Part shown: positions 9,235-19,462 of the stretch, in pieces
Layout: the number at the start of each line of letters is the position of its first letter
Position numbering within the stretch: the stretch's first letter is position 1
NCBI GenBank assembly: GCA_030037525.1
Contig: JASHRC010000013.1
Span: forward strand, 1 to 63,125
Direction: 5' to 3'
Source: Candidatus Acidiferrales bacterium
Lineage (GTDB): Bacteria > Acidobacteriota > Terriglobia > Acidiferrales > UBA7541
DNA length: 63,125 bases
Program-made: the position numbers and the translations under genes
Notes under the pieces: generated by a model
Databases searched by the model: none
What the model was told of the DNA's origin: nothing
Seen by the model: the letters and a program-made list of their open reading frames with translations, nothing else

Positions 9235-10752
9235 CTAGCGTGATGTCCTCTGAGTCGCCACCCCGAGAAAGGCCACCGATGCCACCAGGCAAAGCCAGGC
9301 AAACCAGTCGCCAAAGCGCACGTATGGCGTCAGATCGCTGCGGAAATCGTAAGGCGCGTCCCGCTGGCCGCGAATGTCGGTTGGCAGCGAGCGGATGGTG
9401 CGGCCATAGGGATCGACGTCCACCGTGAAGCCGTTGTTCGTATCGCGCAGCAGCCAGCGCCGGTTTTCAACCGCCCGTACACGCGCCATCATCAAGTGCT
9501 GTGCCGGTGCGGCTGAGCGGCCAAACCATCCGTCATTTGACATGTTGACCAGCAGTTCGGCCCCCTGGAGCGTGAAATGGCGCACCTCATTCGGGAAAAT
9601 CGCCTCGTAGCAAATGAACACGCCGAAATTCCCGCCCGGAAGGGTGCCCAGGCTATATTCCGTTCCCGGCGTGAAATCGCCGATGTCAGCGGTCAGCTTG
9701 CCTGCAAAGCTGAGTAAGTGGCGCAGCGGCACATACTCGCCCCAGGGAACCAGATGAATCTTGTCGTAAGTAAAGAGCCGCGCTCCGGAGGGGGCCAACA
9801 GAATGGCGCTGTTTGTGGCGATCCATTTTCCGAGGCGATTGGCCCTCCAGTCTTCGACGCCAACCAGAAAGTCCTGCCCCGCATCGCGCGCAATCCGCTC
9901 GGCGCGCCCCATAAATGCGGGGTCGGTTGTCGTGAACGGAGCAGGCACCTCCGGCCAAACAATCAGCCCGGGCTCCTGGCGTGCCGCCTCAATACTGATC
10001 CGCTCGAGCTCGTCGAGGTCTCGGGCATGCTGCGGCATCCAGTCAGGAGAGTACGAGTAGGACTGCGGAAAATTCGTCTGCACCAGGTGCGCCACAAAGT
10101 GCGGGTGCGAGGTCGGCACGAAATACACGCCTCCTGCCCCCACAAAGATCAGCACGGCCGTCAAGACCAGCACCGCCTTCCAAGCGCGCTGGCGCCCAAC
10201 CAAGACCGCATACGCAACCAGCGAGCCGTAGCAGGCAATCACAAAGCTGAGCCCGTAAATTCCCGTCAGGGTCGTGAGCTGGACCAGCGCCAGACTGCCG
10301 CTCGCGGCGTAGCCGGTCAAGTTCCAGGGGAAGCCGATAATCGGCAGATGGGTGCGCGCAAATTCCAGCGTAACCCACAGAAACGGTGCTAGCGCGCAAG
10401 CCCAAAAGGGCCCTCGTTTTGAAGCAAACGCCACTCCCCAGGAAAATACCGAGCAGATGATTCCACCGGCAATAGCCATCAGCAGCACAAGTCCGGCTGA
10501 GATCAACGGTGGCACGTCTCCATACTGGTGTACCACCGCCGCAATCCAGGTAAGGCACAGAGGGTAGAAAACGAGGGCATGGACAAAGCCGTACAGGGGT
10601 GCCGCAGCCAGCCGGGCGCGATGGGAGGCAAGAATCAGCAGTCCGATCGAAATCCACGCCAGCAGCGACAGGTTGTAGTTGGGAAACGAAAGCGCCAGCG
10701 TGGCTCCGCTCGAAATCGCAAGCAGAAGCCGCCTGGACCAGGAATCGTTCAT
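9235..10752 (-). CDS. lnt: Apolipoprotein N-acyltransferase
   Basis: Adds the third acyl chain to the N-terminal Cys of lipoproteins in the inner membrane. Of 505 residues, the first 210 hold several hydrophobic segments (for example 85-105 and 160-185), followed by a carbon-nitrogen hydrolase domain. The Glu-Lys-Cys triad is clear: E268 in [10 protein letters not shown]331 in [12 protein letters not shown] and C381 in [12 protein letters not shown], close to the E. coli numbers. It starts 15 bases after the SPOR gene and is followed by prfB, as the fourth gene of a tight five-gene cluster. Confidence 0.96.
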   Translation of the reverse strand: MNDSWSRRLLLAISSGATLALSFPNYNLSLLAWISIGLLILASHRARLAAAPLYGFVHALVFYPLCLTWIAAVVHQYGDVPPLISAGLVLLMAIAGGIICSVFSWGVAFASKRGPFWACALAPFLWVTLEFARTHLPIIGFPWNLTGYAASGSLALVQLTTLTGIYGLSFVIACYGSLVAYAVLVGRQRAWKAVLVLTAVLIFVGAGGVYFVPTSHPHFVAHLVQTNFPQSYSYSPDWMPQHARDLDELERISIEAARQEPGLIVWPEVPAPFTTTDPAFMGRAERIARDAGQDFLVGVEDWRANRLGKWIATNSAILLAPSGARLFTYDKIHLVPWGEYVPLRHLLSFAGKLTADIGDFTPGTEYSLGTLPGGNFGVFICYEAIFPNEVRHFTLQGAELLVNMSNDGWFGRSAAPAQHLMMARVRAVENRRWLLRDTNNGFTVDVDPYGRTIRSLPTDIRGQRDAPYDFRSDLTPYVRFGDWFAWLCLVASVAFLGVATQRTSR

Positions 10753-10767
10753 TCAACGGGTCGCCGT

Positions 10768-11400
10768 CTAGTGCTTGATGATGGCTTTGAAACCGGCGTG
10801 GTCCAGGGCAGCTCGCGCCGATTCGGCGGCATGCTGATTGGGGTACGGACCCACTTGCACGTGATAGAAGGAGTCGCCGTTCGGCGCCAGGACAAAGGCC
10901 GGAAAATTCTTCTGCTCGAGAGCCTCAGCCATGGCGAGAGCATCGCTTTGGTGTCGCAGCGCGGCAACTTGGAGCACAATCGAGCCTTTGACCAGTCGAG
11001 GCGCCTCGAACCGCGCAGAGGCGGGCGCGGCGTGAGCATTGGCGGCCGAGCGGGCCGAAATCGGCTGCGGCGCAGACGCTGGAGCCTCCTCCGGCGCAGC
11101 CGGAGCGAGCTGATTGTCGGTCCTCTTCGAATAAAAATCCCACTCGCTCGTTGGCGCCGGCGCAGACGCCGGAACCCCAGCTCGGTCCGGTTCCGAGGAT
11201 TTGGCGGGCGCACGGGAGGGGGGTGTGGCCTTTTCCAGAACATCAGCGGCGTGGACGGGCCCGCCGTATTGGTTACGCCCCATCACATAGCCGAGCGTGA
11301 AAAAAACGCCGCATAGCAAGACCACTCCCAAAAACAAGCCGACCAGGTGCCTGCTCTCGAGCACCCGGTCTGGGCCGGTTCGTCTTCCTCCGCCAGCCAT
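10768..11400 (-). CDS. SPOR-domain membrane protein
   Basis: A 210-residue bitopic protein: a short cytoplasmic tail, one transmembrane helix (about residues 19-40, HLVGLFLGVVLLCGVFF), a long Ala/Pro-rich linker and a C-terminal SPOR domain (about 137-208, with IVLQVAALRHQSDA and YHVQVGPYPN). SPOR domains bind denuded glycan strands, usually at the division septum. The ATG directly follows the stop of the slipin gene, so the two are translationally linked. The partner enzyme is unknown; the periplasmic linker fits spanning to the peptidoglycan. Confidence 0.9.
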   Translation of the reverse strand: MAGGGRRTGPDRVLESRHLVGLFLGVVLLCGVFFTLGYVMGRNQYGGPVHAADVLEKATPPSRAPAKSSEPDRAGVPASAPAPTSEWDFYSKRTDNQLAPAAPEEAPASAPQPISARSAANAHAAPASARFEAPRLVKGSIVLQVAALRHQSDALAMAEALEQKNFPAFVLAPNGDSFYHVQVGPYPNQHAAESARAALDHAGFKAIIKH

Positions 11401-12174
11401 CTACCGATTCCCTCCGTTTGCCTTCATCCACTGCGCCAGAATATCAACCGGGACCGGAAACACCACGGTCGTATTTTTCTCCACGCCGATTTCCGTCAAA
11501 GTCTGCAAATAACGCAGCTGGATCGAAGCGGGCTGCCTTTGGAGCACGGCCGCCGCGTCGGCAAGCTTGGCGGAAGCCTCAAATTCGCCGTCCGCGTGAA
11601 TGACCTTCGCGCGGCGCTCGCGCTCCGCCTCGGCCTGTTTGGCGATGGCGCGCTGCATTTGCTCCGGAATATCGACCTGCTTGACTTCCACCTTCGTTAC
11701 CTTGATACCCCAGGGCTCGGTATCCTGGTCAAGGATTAGTTGCAGTTTGGAGTTTACCTTTTCGCGCTCGGAGAGAATCTCATCGAGCTCAAACTGCCCG
11801 ACGACGCTGCGCAGGTTGGTTTGCGCCAGTTGCGAAGTGGCGTAGAGATAGTTCTGAACCTGCGAGAGCGCCAAGTTCGCGTCCACCACGCGGAAATAAC
11901 ACACCGCATTGACCTTCACGGACACGTTGTCGCGTGTGATCACATCCTGAGAGGGCACATCGAGCGTTTCGATCCGCAGCGAGATGCGGGTCAGCTTGTC
12001 GATCGGATAAAGAACCAGTTGCAACCCCGGGCCTTTGGGCTCGGGCAACATGCGGCCGAGCCGCAAAATCACGCCCCGCTCCCATTCCTTGATGACGAAA
12101 ATTGAATTGAACAGCCAGATCAGCACGATGACGACAGCCGCCACAATCCAGAGCGATACGAAACTGAGATCCAT
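11401..12174 (-). CDS. Slipin (SPFH/stomatin-like protein)
   Basis: About 257 residues from the ATG at 12174; an upstream start at 12189 would add five. An N-terminal hydrophobic hairpin ([16 protein letters not shown]) anchors the protein, and an SPFH domain follows ([33 protein letters not shown]), then a charged, probably coiled-coil segment ([16 protein letters not shown]). Such proteins form oligomeric membrane rings. The gene directly follows an NfeD-type protease; NfeD/slipin pairs are a known conserved arrangement in which the protease cleaves near the slipin C-terminus. It is part of a tight operon with the SPOR, lnt and prfB genes. Confidence 0.93.
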   Translation of the reverse strand: MDLSFVSLWIVAAVVIVLIWLFNSIFVIKEWERGVILRLGRMLPEPKGPGLQLVLYPIDKLTRISLRIETLDVPSQDVITRDNVSVKVNAVCYFRVVDANLALSQVQNYLYATSQLAQTNLRSVVGQFELDEILSEREKVNSKLQLILDQDTEPWGIKVTKVEVKQVDIPEQMQRAIAKQAEAERERRAKVIHADGEFEASAKLADAAAVLQRQPASIQLRYLQTLTEIGVEKNTTVVFPVPVDILAQWMKANGGNR

Positions 12175-12195
12175 CGCTGCCTCCCGCACTCCCCG

Positions 12196-13575
12196 CTAAG
12201 AAGATGAAGATACCGATGGCTTTTGGATGGCCGGCTCCACGTCGAGCGTTAGGCCATGAATGCTCCTCACGCGCACGCGCGCGCCTTTCGGAATGCTCGC
12301 GCCGTCGACCGCCGCGGCACGCCACAATTCCCCGTGAACGCGCACCATTCCCAGCGCGGGGGCCGCGCCGACCGGTTCGATGACTTCTCCCTGTTCGCCG
12401 AGGAGCTCTTCCCGGCCGGTCGCTCGCTTCCAACCCCTGGAGCGCATCACGGCGCGTGTCAGAATGGCCGCCACGATCGCAAACGGAATGGCCACGGCCA
12501 GCGCGGTGCTTAGCCGCACGCCCATCCCCGTCCACGGCGTCTGTATCAGCATGATCGCACCCAAAATCATGGCGATCGTTCCCCCCACACCGAGCACTCC
12601 GTGCGTCGGGAACTTGGCTTCCAGCACGAAAAGCGAGAGTGCCAGAATGATCAGCGCAACGCCGATCCACGACACCGGCAGTTGCTGAAACGCCAGCAAT
12701 GCCAGCAGGATGGCAATGCCCCCGATCACTCCCGGCGCAAACATGCCGGGATGGTTGAACTCGACGTAGAGCCCGAGCACTCCGACGATGAGCAGCACGA
12801 ACGCCACGTTCGGCTCGACAATGTGGGTGAGCAGTCTTTCGCGTGCCGTCATGCCCAGCTCGGTCTCCATTGGATGCGATAGGGCCAGCGGTTCGGTCGA
12901 TCCATTAAAGCGCGTGATCGTGCGGCCATTGAGTTTGGCGAAAAGATCGTCATCCGATGAGGCCACCAAATCAATGAGCTTGCCGTCGAGCGCCTCTTTG
13001 TCGCTGAAGGCCTTCGCGTCGGTCACCGCCGTCACGGCGAGATCAGCGTTGCGGCCACGCTTGGTAACATAGCTGCGCAGAAAAGCCGCCGCATCGTTGG
13101 TCACCTTCTTGCGCATGGTTTCATCGATCTGTATGGTTTGGCCGAACATCTCAAAGACCGGTGAAGCCGCACCCGTATTGGTTCCCGGAGCCATGGCGGC
13201 GATATCGGCAGATTCCAGCACGAAAAACCCCGCCGACGCCGCGCGCACCCCCGAAGGAGCCACGTAAATCGCAACCGGCACCGAGGAGCCCAAAATTGCC
13301 CGCACGATCTCGCGCATCGAGGTGTCCAGGCCGCCCGGCGTGTTCATGGTGATCAAAATGAGGCTGGAGTGCTGGCGGTTGCCTTCGGCGATTCCGTTGA
13401 CAATGTATTGAGCGAGGATCGGCTCGATTTCGCCGTCAATTCGGAGCACGGTGACGCGGTCTACCGAAGAATTCGAGGAAGCAGCCGATCTGGCCCCGCC
13501 GGTCGCAGTTCCGAGCGACAGCGCGGCCAAAATCACCGCCCCCACTGGCAGGCGTCCGAATGGCTGGAAAAACAT
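12196..13575 (-). CDS. NfeD-family membrane serine protease
   Basis: A 459-residue long-form NfeD: signal sequence, an N-terminal ClpP-like protease domain (about 40-240), four or more transmembrane segments (about 265-385) and a C-terminal NfeD OB-fold domain (about 395-450, with LLGEQGEVIEPVG). The probable nucleophile is the Ser in RAASAGFFV and the general base the Lys in RKKVTNDAAAF. Its known partner type, a slipin, starts within 25 bases downstream, so the pair is probably one functional unit in membrane protein quality control. Confidence 0.92.
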   Translation of the reverse strand: MFFQPFGRLPVGAVILAALSLGTATGGARSAASSNSSVDRVTVLRIDGEIEPILAQYIVNGIAEGNRQHSSLILITMNTPGGLDTSMREIVRAILGSSVPVAIYVAPSGVRAASAGFFVLESADIAAMAPGTNTGAASPVFEMFGQTIQIDETMRKKVTNDAAAFLRSYVTKRGRNADLAVTAVTDAKAFSDKEALDGKLIDLVASSDDDLFAKLNGRTITRFNGSTEPLALSHPMETELGMTARERLLTHIVEPNVAFVLLIVGVLGLYVEFNHPGMFAPGVIGGIAILLALLAFQQLPVSWIGVALIILALSLFVLEAKFPTHGVLGVGGTIAMILGAIMLIQTPWTGMGVRLSTALAVAIPFAIVAAILTRAVMRSRGWKRATGREELLGEQGEVIEPVGAAPALGMVRVHGELWRAAAVDGASIPKGARVRVRSIHGLTLDVEPAIQKPSVSSSS

Positions 13576-13682
13576 TCCGAGCGCGTATTATAGCAATAGA
13601 GCGGAGGGAAACTGCGAATGCTTTTGAACGGGGTGAACGCCGCAGCCGGAGGCGCCCGTTCTGCTCCCGGAACGTACGAGGT

Positions 13683-14516
13683 TCAATTCGCAACAGGTTT
13701 CTGCTGGGCCTCGTAGGGCGGGGGACGGTGCAAGACGTCCTGCACCTGCGGATCCTTGATCACGCGCGCAAAATCGGGATCTTTCTCTGCAGCCAGAAGG
13801 TGCTTGTAGCCGTCGTCACGGGCCAGTTTCAAATAGCGCGCGGTGTGCTCGGCATCGCCCAACCTCGCATACGACTTCGCCACCAGAAAATAGAGAGTCC
13901 CTTGGTCGGCCACAGTGCGGTGCTGCACAACGGAACCGCCCGTCCCTTGCGCTTCGAAAATATTGGGATCGAGAGCCAGGGCTTTGCCGAACGCCTCCAT
14001 GGCCTGCGGATAAAGTTTCACGCTGCAATAGGCGTAGCCGAGATTGCTGTAAATCGGCGCAAGCCTGTCCCCTCCTATGCCAATCGCTTTCTTGTAATAC
14101 TTGATGGCTTTGCCGAAGCGCTGGCGGGAATACTCGATCGTGCCGAGGTTATTCACGGCGGACCCGGCTTTGGCATCCGCGCGCATCGCTTTTTTGTAGA
14201 AGCGCTCGGCCAGAGCGTCCTCGCCCAACTGTTGGTAGGCAATGCCGATCTTGTTGAGAACCACAGCGTCCCGGGGGTCTTGGTCCAACAGGCGCTGGTA
14301 GGCGACGGCAGCCTCGCTGTAATCCTTACGCGCCATCAGCAGGTCCGCATGCATTTGGGCGACTTGGCGCGGCGTCATCGGCGCCGGGGCGGAATCCTGG
14401 CCGGCGCTGCTCGCGGCGCCGGAATAGGCGGTTGTCGAAACATCGGGTTGGCGAAGGCTCCAAGCGCTTGCGAATGGAAGCAAAAGCGGTATGGCGTAGA
14501 GGGCCCCAACTCTCAT
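13683..14516 (-). CDS. Exported TPR protein
   Basis: 277 residues beginning with a signal peptide (MRVGALYAIPLLLPFASAWS). Several tetratricopeptide repeats follow between about residues 55 and 200 (for example AAVAYQRLLDQDPRDAVVLN, YSNLGYAYCSVKLYPQAMEA, FGKALALDPNIFEAQG). A C-terminal segment after residue 210 (YFLVAKSYARLGDAEHTARY) may be one more repeat. It begins 36 bases after the stop of the peptidoglycan synthase gene, so it may act as a periplasmic scaffold for that enzyme. This role is inference. Confidence 0.85.
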   Translation of the reverse strand: MRVGALYAIPLLLPFASAWSLRQPDVSTTAYSGAASSAGQDSAPAPMTPRQVAQMHADLLMARKDYSEAAVAYQRLLDQDPRDAVVLNKIGIAYQQLGEDALAERFYKKAMRADAKAGSAVNNLGTIEYSRQRFGKAIKYYKKAIGIGGDRLAPIYSNLGYAYCSVKLYPQAMEAFGKALALDPNIFEAQGTGGSVVQHRTVADQGTLYFLVAKSYARLGDAEHTARYLKLARDDGYKHLLAAEKDPDFARVIKDPQVQDVLHRPPPYEAQQKPVAN

Positions 14517-14552
14517 TGCCCTGCTCCTGATCGAACCGGCGTTCCGGGGACG

Positions 14553-17120
14553 CTACTGCTGAGACTTCGAGCTGCTGGCCGGCTCCTTGGTCCCCCCAAA
14601 GATACCAAATATCCGCCCGAGGAACCCCTTTTTCTTCTCCGCCCCCTGGCTGGAATTTTCCGGGTTGCTTTGCCCGGGATTCGCCGGCTGGCTGTGAGCA
14701 GGAGCGAGCGCGTTGGAGGGCTCAGACGGCCGCGGCGGAGGCGGCTGGACGGCTGCCGAGGTCTCGCCCTTGCCGAATAAACTTTTCAGCCAGGAACCGG
14801 GCGCCGCTTGCGCGCTGGCCCCGCTGCTATCGCAATACTGAGTCGGCTCACTGCCGGCGATGAAGTGTTCGCTCACGCCGGTCGGGCAGGCATTGTCCGC
14901 CAGTCTCCCCGTTTGGGGATCGATGCTGACCTCGGTAATCCCCGGTGGTGGTTGAAACTCCTGGGCATTGCGGTACTTCGGCAGCAGAACCGCCCGCTTC
15001 ATGAACTCTCCCCAAATGGGAGCGGCAGCCTGGCCTCCAGCCAACCCCAGATCGCGATTGTCATCAAAGCCGACCCAGACGACACACAGCAGATTCGAAG
15101 TAAATCCCACGAACCAGCCGTCGCGCGAAGTGCCTGTTTTCCCCGCAGCGGGCGCGTCGAACCCCATGGCGCGAACCGGATAGCCCGTGCCGTGGTTGAT
15201 CACATCCTCCAGGAGACTGGTCGTTAGATAGGCGACGCGCGGATCGAGCACGGCTCTGTTTGCCGGCGCCGCTGTCTCCGTGGAAGACCCGTCGGCGGCA
15301 ATAACCGTGCGAACGAACAGTGGCTCTGCGCGGATGCCGTGATTGGCAAACGCCGTGTACCCCGCTGCCACGTCGAGCGGTGTCATTTCATACGCACCGA
15401 GAGCCACTGCCGGCGTCGGCTGGATATTGTTGCCGAGTCCCATCTGCCGTGCGACATCGACGACGCGCTGGTAGCCGATCATCTCGGCAACCTTCACGGT
15501 CGCCACATTGAGAGAACGCATCAGCGCATCGCGTGTGGTAACCTGACCGTAGAACTCCTCCCCGTAGTTGTCCGGCGTGTACTCCTTGCCGTCGAACTCG
15601 AAGGTGGTCGGCGAGTCATCCACGGTCGTCGCGGGCGTAACCACCGGCTGCAAGTTCTCGACGGCATTATCGAACGCAGCCGCGTAGACGAAGGGCTTGA
15701 ACGCCGAGCCAGGCTGCCGGCGAGCCAGCGCGTGATTCAGCTGGCTTTCTCCGTAATCACGCCCGCCGATGAGAGCTCGGATCTCACCCGTATACGGATC
15801 AAGGGCGATGAGCGCGACCTGCGGACGCTCGACCGGTTGGCCTTTCTTCTTCCAAAGGGCATAGCGGCGCGCCAGTAGCTTATCGAGCTCCTCGACTCCG
15901 ATTTGAACGGCCTCGGCCGCGGCGCGCTGGAGTGCTGGTTCGAGCGTGGTGTAAATGCGGAAGCTTTGCGTTTCTAGATCGCTTTCGGAGATTTTCTGCA
16001 GGAGCTGATCTTTGACCATATCGACGAAGTAGGGCGCGGAACTGCTTCCCAGCCCGCCATTGGTAAATTTGAGCTTCGATTTCTTGGCCGCTGCTTCCTG
16101 GTCGGGCGTGAGGAAGCCATCGGCGACCATTTCCGCGAGCACACGGTCGCGGGCCTCATCGGCGCGGTCCACATGGCGCTCGGCCGACGAGTAGCGGTTC
16201 GGAGCGCGAATAATCGCCGCCAGGAAGGCCGCTTCGCCCGTATTCAACTCCCGGACATCCTTCCCAAAATAGGCGTTCGCGGCCTCGCCGAAGCCCCGAA
16301 TCGAAAAGCTCCCCCGATTGCCCAGGTAAATGTCGTTGGCGTACAGCTCGAAAATCTGCTGTTTCGTGAAGCGCTCGTTGATCTCGGCAGCCATGACGAC
16401 CTCTTTGAGCTTCCGCGACCATTGGCGCTTGGTCGTGAAAAAGAACGTCCGCGCCACCTGCATGTCGATGGTGCTGGCGCCTTGCGCCTTCTGCCCACGG
16501 CTGACGTCGTAGAAGGCTGCACCAAACACGCGCACCAGGTCGAGAGCCCCATGCTCGAAGAAGCGCTTGTCCTCGGCGGCCAGTACGGCATTGATCAACA
16601 CCGGCGGCAGGTCTTCAAAGCGAACTACCCGGCGCTTCTCACGCGAGCTATCGAAAAGGTTCGTCAGCAGGTCCGGCTCGATATCCGCAAAGTCGACCGA
16701 GCTCGAATCCCCTAGCTCGGTGATCTGCGAGATCTCCCCGCCTTCGAAGCTGACCCGCAAGGCATTGTGGCCGTGAAAATAGGAACTCGTGGAAGGGAGA
16801 ATCTCCACCCTCGATCCGGTCGCATGGAATTGCCCCGGCGAGCCCGCCACGGGCCCTTCCTGGTACCCAGCACGAAGCAGGTAGGCGGCGAGGTCGGATG
16901 GATGCAGAGCCTCGCCAACGTAGATGCGGTCAGGAGCCGAACACACGCGCGAGGTATTCTGAAAAATTTGGCCGGTCAGCCGCTGATCGATCAGATGACC
17001 AAACTGGATGTAGTAGTACGTAAATACGCTCGCGCCGGCGAGCACGATGGCAAGCAATAGACCCAGAATCGTTAGGCCGGTGCGGGAGGTGAAAAAGCCG
17101 CGGGCGATTCGAATCCTCAA
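14553..17120 (-). CDS. PBP1B-type bifunctional peptidoglycan synthase
   Basis: Class A penicillin-binding protein of 855 residues that polymerises lipid II and cross-links peptides in the periplasm. Order: an N-terminal transmembrane helix (about 15-38), a UB2H-like region (65-135), a glycosyltransferase domain with E183 in EDKRFFEHG and QGASTIDMQ (213-221), and a transpeptidase domain with the nucleophile in GSAFK (S472, K475), SLN (536-538) and KTGTS (661-665). The tail is Pro/Ser-rich and ends in a lysine/glycine segment. The UB2H region is the docking site of outer-membrane activators in the E. coli enzyme. The TPR gene follows after 36 bases and may be functionally linked. Confidence 0.95.
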   Translation of the reverse strand: MRIRIARGFFTSRTGLTILGLLLAIVLAGASVFTYYYIQFGHLIDQRLTGQIFQNTSRVCSAPDRIYVGEALHPSDLAAYLLRAGYQEGPVAGSPGQFHATGSRVEILPSTSSYFHGHNALRVSFEGGEISQITELGDSSSVDFADIEPDLLTNLFDSSREKRRVVRFEDLPPVLINAVLAAEDKRFFEHGALDLVRVFGAAFYDVSRGQKAQGASTIDMQVARTFFFTTKRQWSRKLKEVVMAAEINERFTKQQIFELYANDIYLGNRGSFSIRGFGEAANAYFGKDVRELNTGEAAFLAAIIRAPNRYSSAERHVDRADEARDRVLAEMVADGFLTPDQEAAAKKSKLKFTNGGLGSSSAPYFVDMVKDQLLQKISESDLETQSFRIYTTLEPALQRAAAEAVQIGVEELDKLLARRYALWKKKGQPVERPQVALIALDPYTGEIRALIGGRDYGESQLNHALARRQPGSAFKPFVYAAAFDNAVENLQPVVTPATTVDDSPTTFEFDGKEYTPDNYGEEFYGQVTTRDALMRSLNVATVKVAEMIGYQRVVDVARQMGLGNNIQPTPAVALGAYEMTPLDVAAGYTAFANHGIRAEPLFVRTVIAADGSSTETAAPANRAVLDPRVAYLTTSLLEDVINHGTGYPVRAMGFDAPAAGKTGTSRDGWFVGFTSNLLCVVWVGFDDNRDLGLAGGQAAAPIWGEFMKRAVLLPKYRNAQEFQPPPGITEVSIDPQTGRLADNACPTGVSEHFIAGSEPTQYCDSSGASAQAAPGSWLKSLFGKGETSAAVQPPPPRPSEPSNALAPAHSQPANPGQSNPENSSQGAEKKKGFLGRIFGIFGGTKEPASSSKSQQ

Positions 17121-17244
17121 TCCCTTTCTCCGCTATAGTTTCCGGATGCCCCGAGGCACTTCAGCCGTGCCTGGGCCGCACGGCTTTGCCCCGATGCCTG
17201 TTCCAAGCTTCGACCTCAATGTCCCTATTAGATAAAACGCTATT

Positions 17245-17631
17245 TTAGATCGTATGGTTGTCTGCGTGGGCATGAAAATCGTGGGGCCACGCAAACAGAG
17301 CCAGGTCAAACGTAACGTTATAGTCGACCGTAATGTCCACCTGGCCGTTCGTGGGGTCCACAATCAGCTGGATGGCATCTCTGCTGGCAGGAATATCGAG
17401 CTCTTGCGCCTTTTTGTAGATATCGTCGCGAATATCGTCGAGGCTCTTCTTCGGATAGCCGGTTAGGGCAAACCTCGCTTCCGATTTGATGGCGTCCTCG
17501 AATTGATAATAGGCCACATAAGCAGGAATGATCTTTACGAAGGCCAGAATGAGCGCCACCAGAAGAAGCAGCGTCAGCACTAGCCGGAACCTCGCGCCGC
17601 CCCGCTGTCTGGTTTGCTTCGCCCTAACCAT
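17245..17631 (-). CDS. Small membrane-anchored protein of unknown function
   Basis: 128 residues: basic N-terminus, one transmembrane helix (about 15-37, LVLTLLLLVALILAFVKIIP), then a small extracytoplasmic domain (IRDDIYKKAQELDIPASRD and VDPTNGQVDITVDYNVTFDL). The layout resembles small pseudopilin-like or DUF4845-type proteins, but I cannot assign a family firmly. It lies between proS and the peptidoglycan synthase gene, all on the same strand with gaps of about 125-135 bases. Confidence 0.75.
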   Translation of the reverse strand: MVRAKQTRQRGGARFRLVLTLLLLVALILAFVKIIPAYVAYYQFEDAIKSEARFALTGYPKKSLDDIRDDIYKKAQELDIPASRDAIQLIVDPTNGQVDITVDYNVTFDLALFAWPHDFHAHADNHTI

Positions 17632-17765
17632 CGCAAGACCACCGCCCCACAGGTCGTTTCGGGAACTAGCGATAGGCTAGCATGAGGCAAAGCCCGCGGC
17701 CTGGCGGCGCCGCTGGCGTGTTCGCGAATGAGTAAACGGAAGGCCCCCAGGCGCAGATGCTTTGC

Positions 17766-19229
17766 TCAGTACGCCCGTGCAAATATCGCTTTTTCCCGGG
17801 CCGGCTGCCCGCAGTAGACGCATTCTCCCGATCCGGCAGCCGGGGCGACAGTTCGATCGAGCGTCGGATCAAGCGGAATGCAGCGCATCGTGGCTTTGGT
17901 CTCTTCTTTGATCTTCTCCTCGCACTCGCTGCGGCCGCACCACCAGCAAAAGGCGAAGCCTCGCTCGACTGCTTTGCTGAACTCCTGGTAGTCGCGCGGC
18001 TCGACCGTACGGGCTTGGCGGAATCGCAGTGCGCGGCCGTACAGCGATTCTTGAATCTCCCCGAGCAACTGCGCCACCGCGACATCAATCCCCTGCTGCG
18101 GGACAAACGCTTTGCCTTCCTTGCCCGGCTGGTCGCGCCGCGCCAGGACGACCGAGGCTTTCGCCACATCCTTCGGCCCCAGCTCCAATCGCAGCGGCAC
18201 TCCCCGCATCTCCCAATCATTGAATTTGAATCCGGGGCTCAGCCCTTCGCGCTCGTCCATCTTGACGCGGATGCCTGCGTCGACCAGCCGACGGCTGAGC
18301 TGCCGGGCATTTTCAAAGACTTGGGTCTTCTCCTCATCGGTCTTGAAAATCGGCACGATGACAAGCTGATACGGTGCGAGCCGCGGCGGCAGAATCAATC
18401 CCTGATCGTCTCCGTGAACCATGATGATCGCCCCGACCACGCGCGTTGAAAGTCCCCAGGACGTCGTCCAGCAATGCTGCAGCGCCCCCTGCTTGTCCAG
18501 GTATTTGATTTCAAACGCCTTCGCGAATTTCTGCCCAAGATTATGGGAGGTCGAGAACTGCAGCGCCTTGCCGTCTCCCATCATCGCTTCGAGCGCGTAG
18601 GTGACTTCCGCGCCGGCGAACTTTTCTGCCTCCGATTTTCTTCCGGGGATCACCGGCACGGCCGCCTCGTTGCGCGCAAAGTCCGCGTATACCTCCACCA
18701 TCTGCAGCGTCTCGGCCTGGGCCTCTTCGGCGGTGGCATGCGCGGTGTGGCCCTCCTGCCAGAAAAATTCGAGCGTGCGCACAAACAGGCGCGTGCGCAA
18801 CTCCCAGCGGACCACGCTGTTCCACTGATTGATCAGCAGGGGCAGATCCCGGTAGGACTCGATCCATTTCGCGTACGAGTGCCCGATGATCGTCTCAGAA
18901 GTCGGGCGGATCACGAGCGGCTCTTCCAGCTCTTCCCCGCCGCCGTGCGTCACCACTGCCAGCTCCGGCGAAAATCCTGCGACGTGGGATTTTTCCTTCT
19001 CGATGAAACTGCGCGGAATCAGAAGAGGAAAGGCTGCATTGACATGCCCGGTCGCCTTGAACCGCTTATCGAGCGCCGCCATGATGGCCTCCCAGAGCGC
19101 CCAGCCGTACGGCCGCACGATCATGCAGCCCCGAACCGGAGCGTAATCGGCCAACTCGGCCCGCAGCACGACCTGGTTGTACCACTCCGAGAAATCTTCG
19201 GCCCGCGTCGTCAGTTTCCGCTCAGTCAT
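17766..19229 (-). CDS. proS: Prolyl-tRNA synthetase, archaeal/eukaryotic-like type
   Basis: Charges tRNA-Pro with proline. The 487-residue protein is the shorter form without the bacterial editing insertion: a class II catalytic core (RPYGWALWEAIMAALDKRF, RPTSETIIGHSYAKWI), an anticodon-binding domain, and a C-terminal zinc-type domain with CWWCGRSECEEKIKEE and CVYCG and the terminal FARAY typical of this type. I start at the ATG at 19229, which gives the usual N-terminus (TERKLTTRAEDFSEWYNQVV). It is divergent from glyA, with 234 bases between the starts. Confidence 0.96.
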   Translation of the reverse strand: MTERKLTTRAEDFSEWYNQVVLRAELADYAPVRGCMIVRPYGWALWEAIMAALDKRFKATGHVNAAFPLLIPRSFIEKEKSHVAGFSPELAVVTHGGGEELEEPLVIRPTSETIIGHSYAKWIESYRDLPLLINQWNSVVRWELRTRLFVRTLEFFWQEGHTAHATAEEAQAETLQMVEVYADFARNEAAVPVIPGRKSEAEKFAGAEVTYALEAMMGDGKALQFSTSHNLGQKFAKAFEIKYLDKQGALQHCWTTSWGLSTRVVGAIIMVHGDDQGLILPPRLAPYQLVIVPIFKTDEEKTQVFENARQLSRRLVDAGIRVKMDEREGLSPGFKFNDWEMRGVPLRLELGPKDVAKASVVLARRDQPGKEGKAFVPQQGIDVAVAQLLGEIQESLYGRALRFRQARTVEPRDYQEFSKAVERGFAFCWWCGRSECEEKIKEETKATMRCIPLDPTLDRTVAPAAGSGECVYCGQPAREKAIFARAY

Positions 19230-19462
19230 TGCTCTGGGAAGGCTCTCTTCCGGCGAGCCCGGCCAGACACAAACCCTGCCCGCGCGGCCTCGCAAGCCAG
19301 TCAGGTTAGGAAAGTCTCAGATTGAAGTCAACGACTCAAGACGACTCAAGACGGTCTGCCATTCACAGTTATCGACTCGAGCACGAGCGGCAACCCTGCT
19401 CTATGGCTTCTTCCTTTGCGCCGATTCTCGGTCGCTCGCCAGGCTTGATCGCTTTTGCTAAG

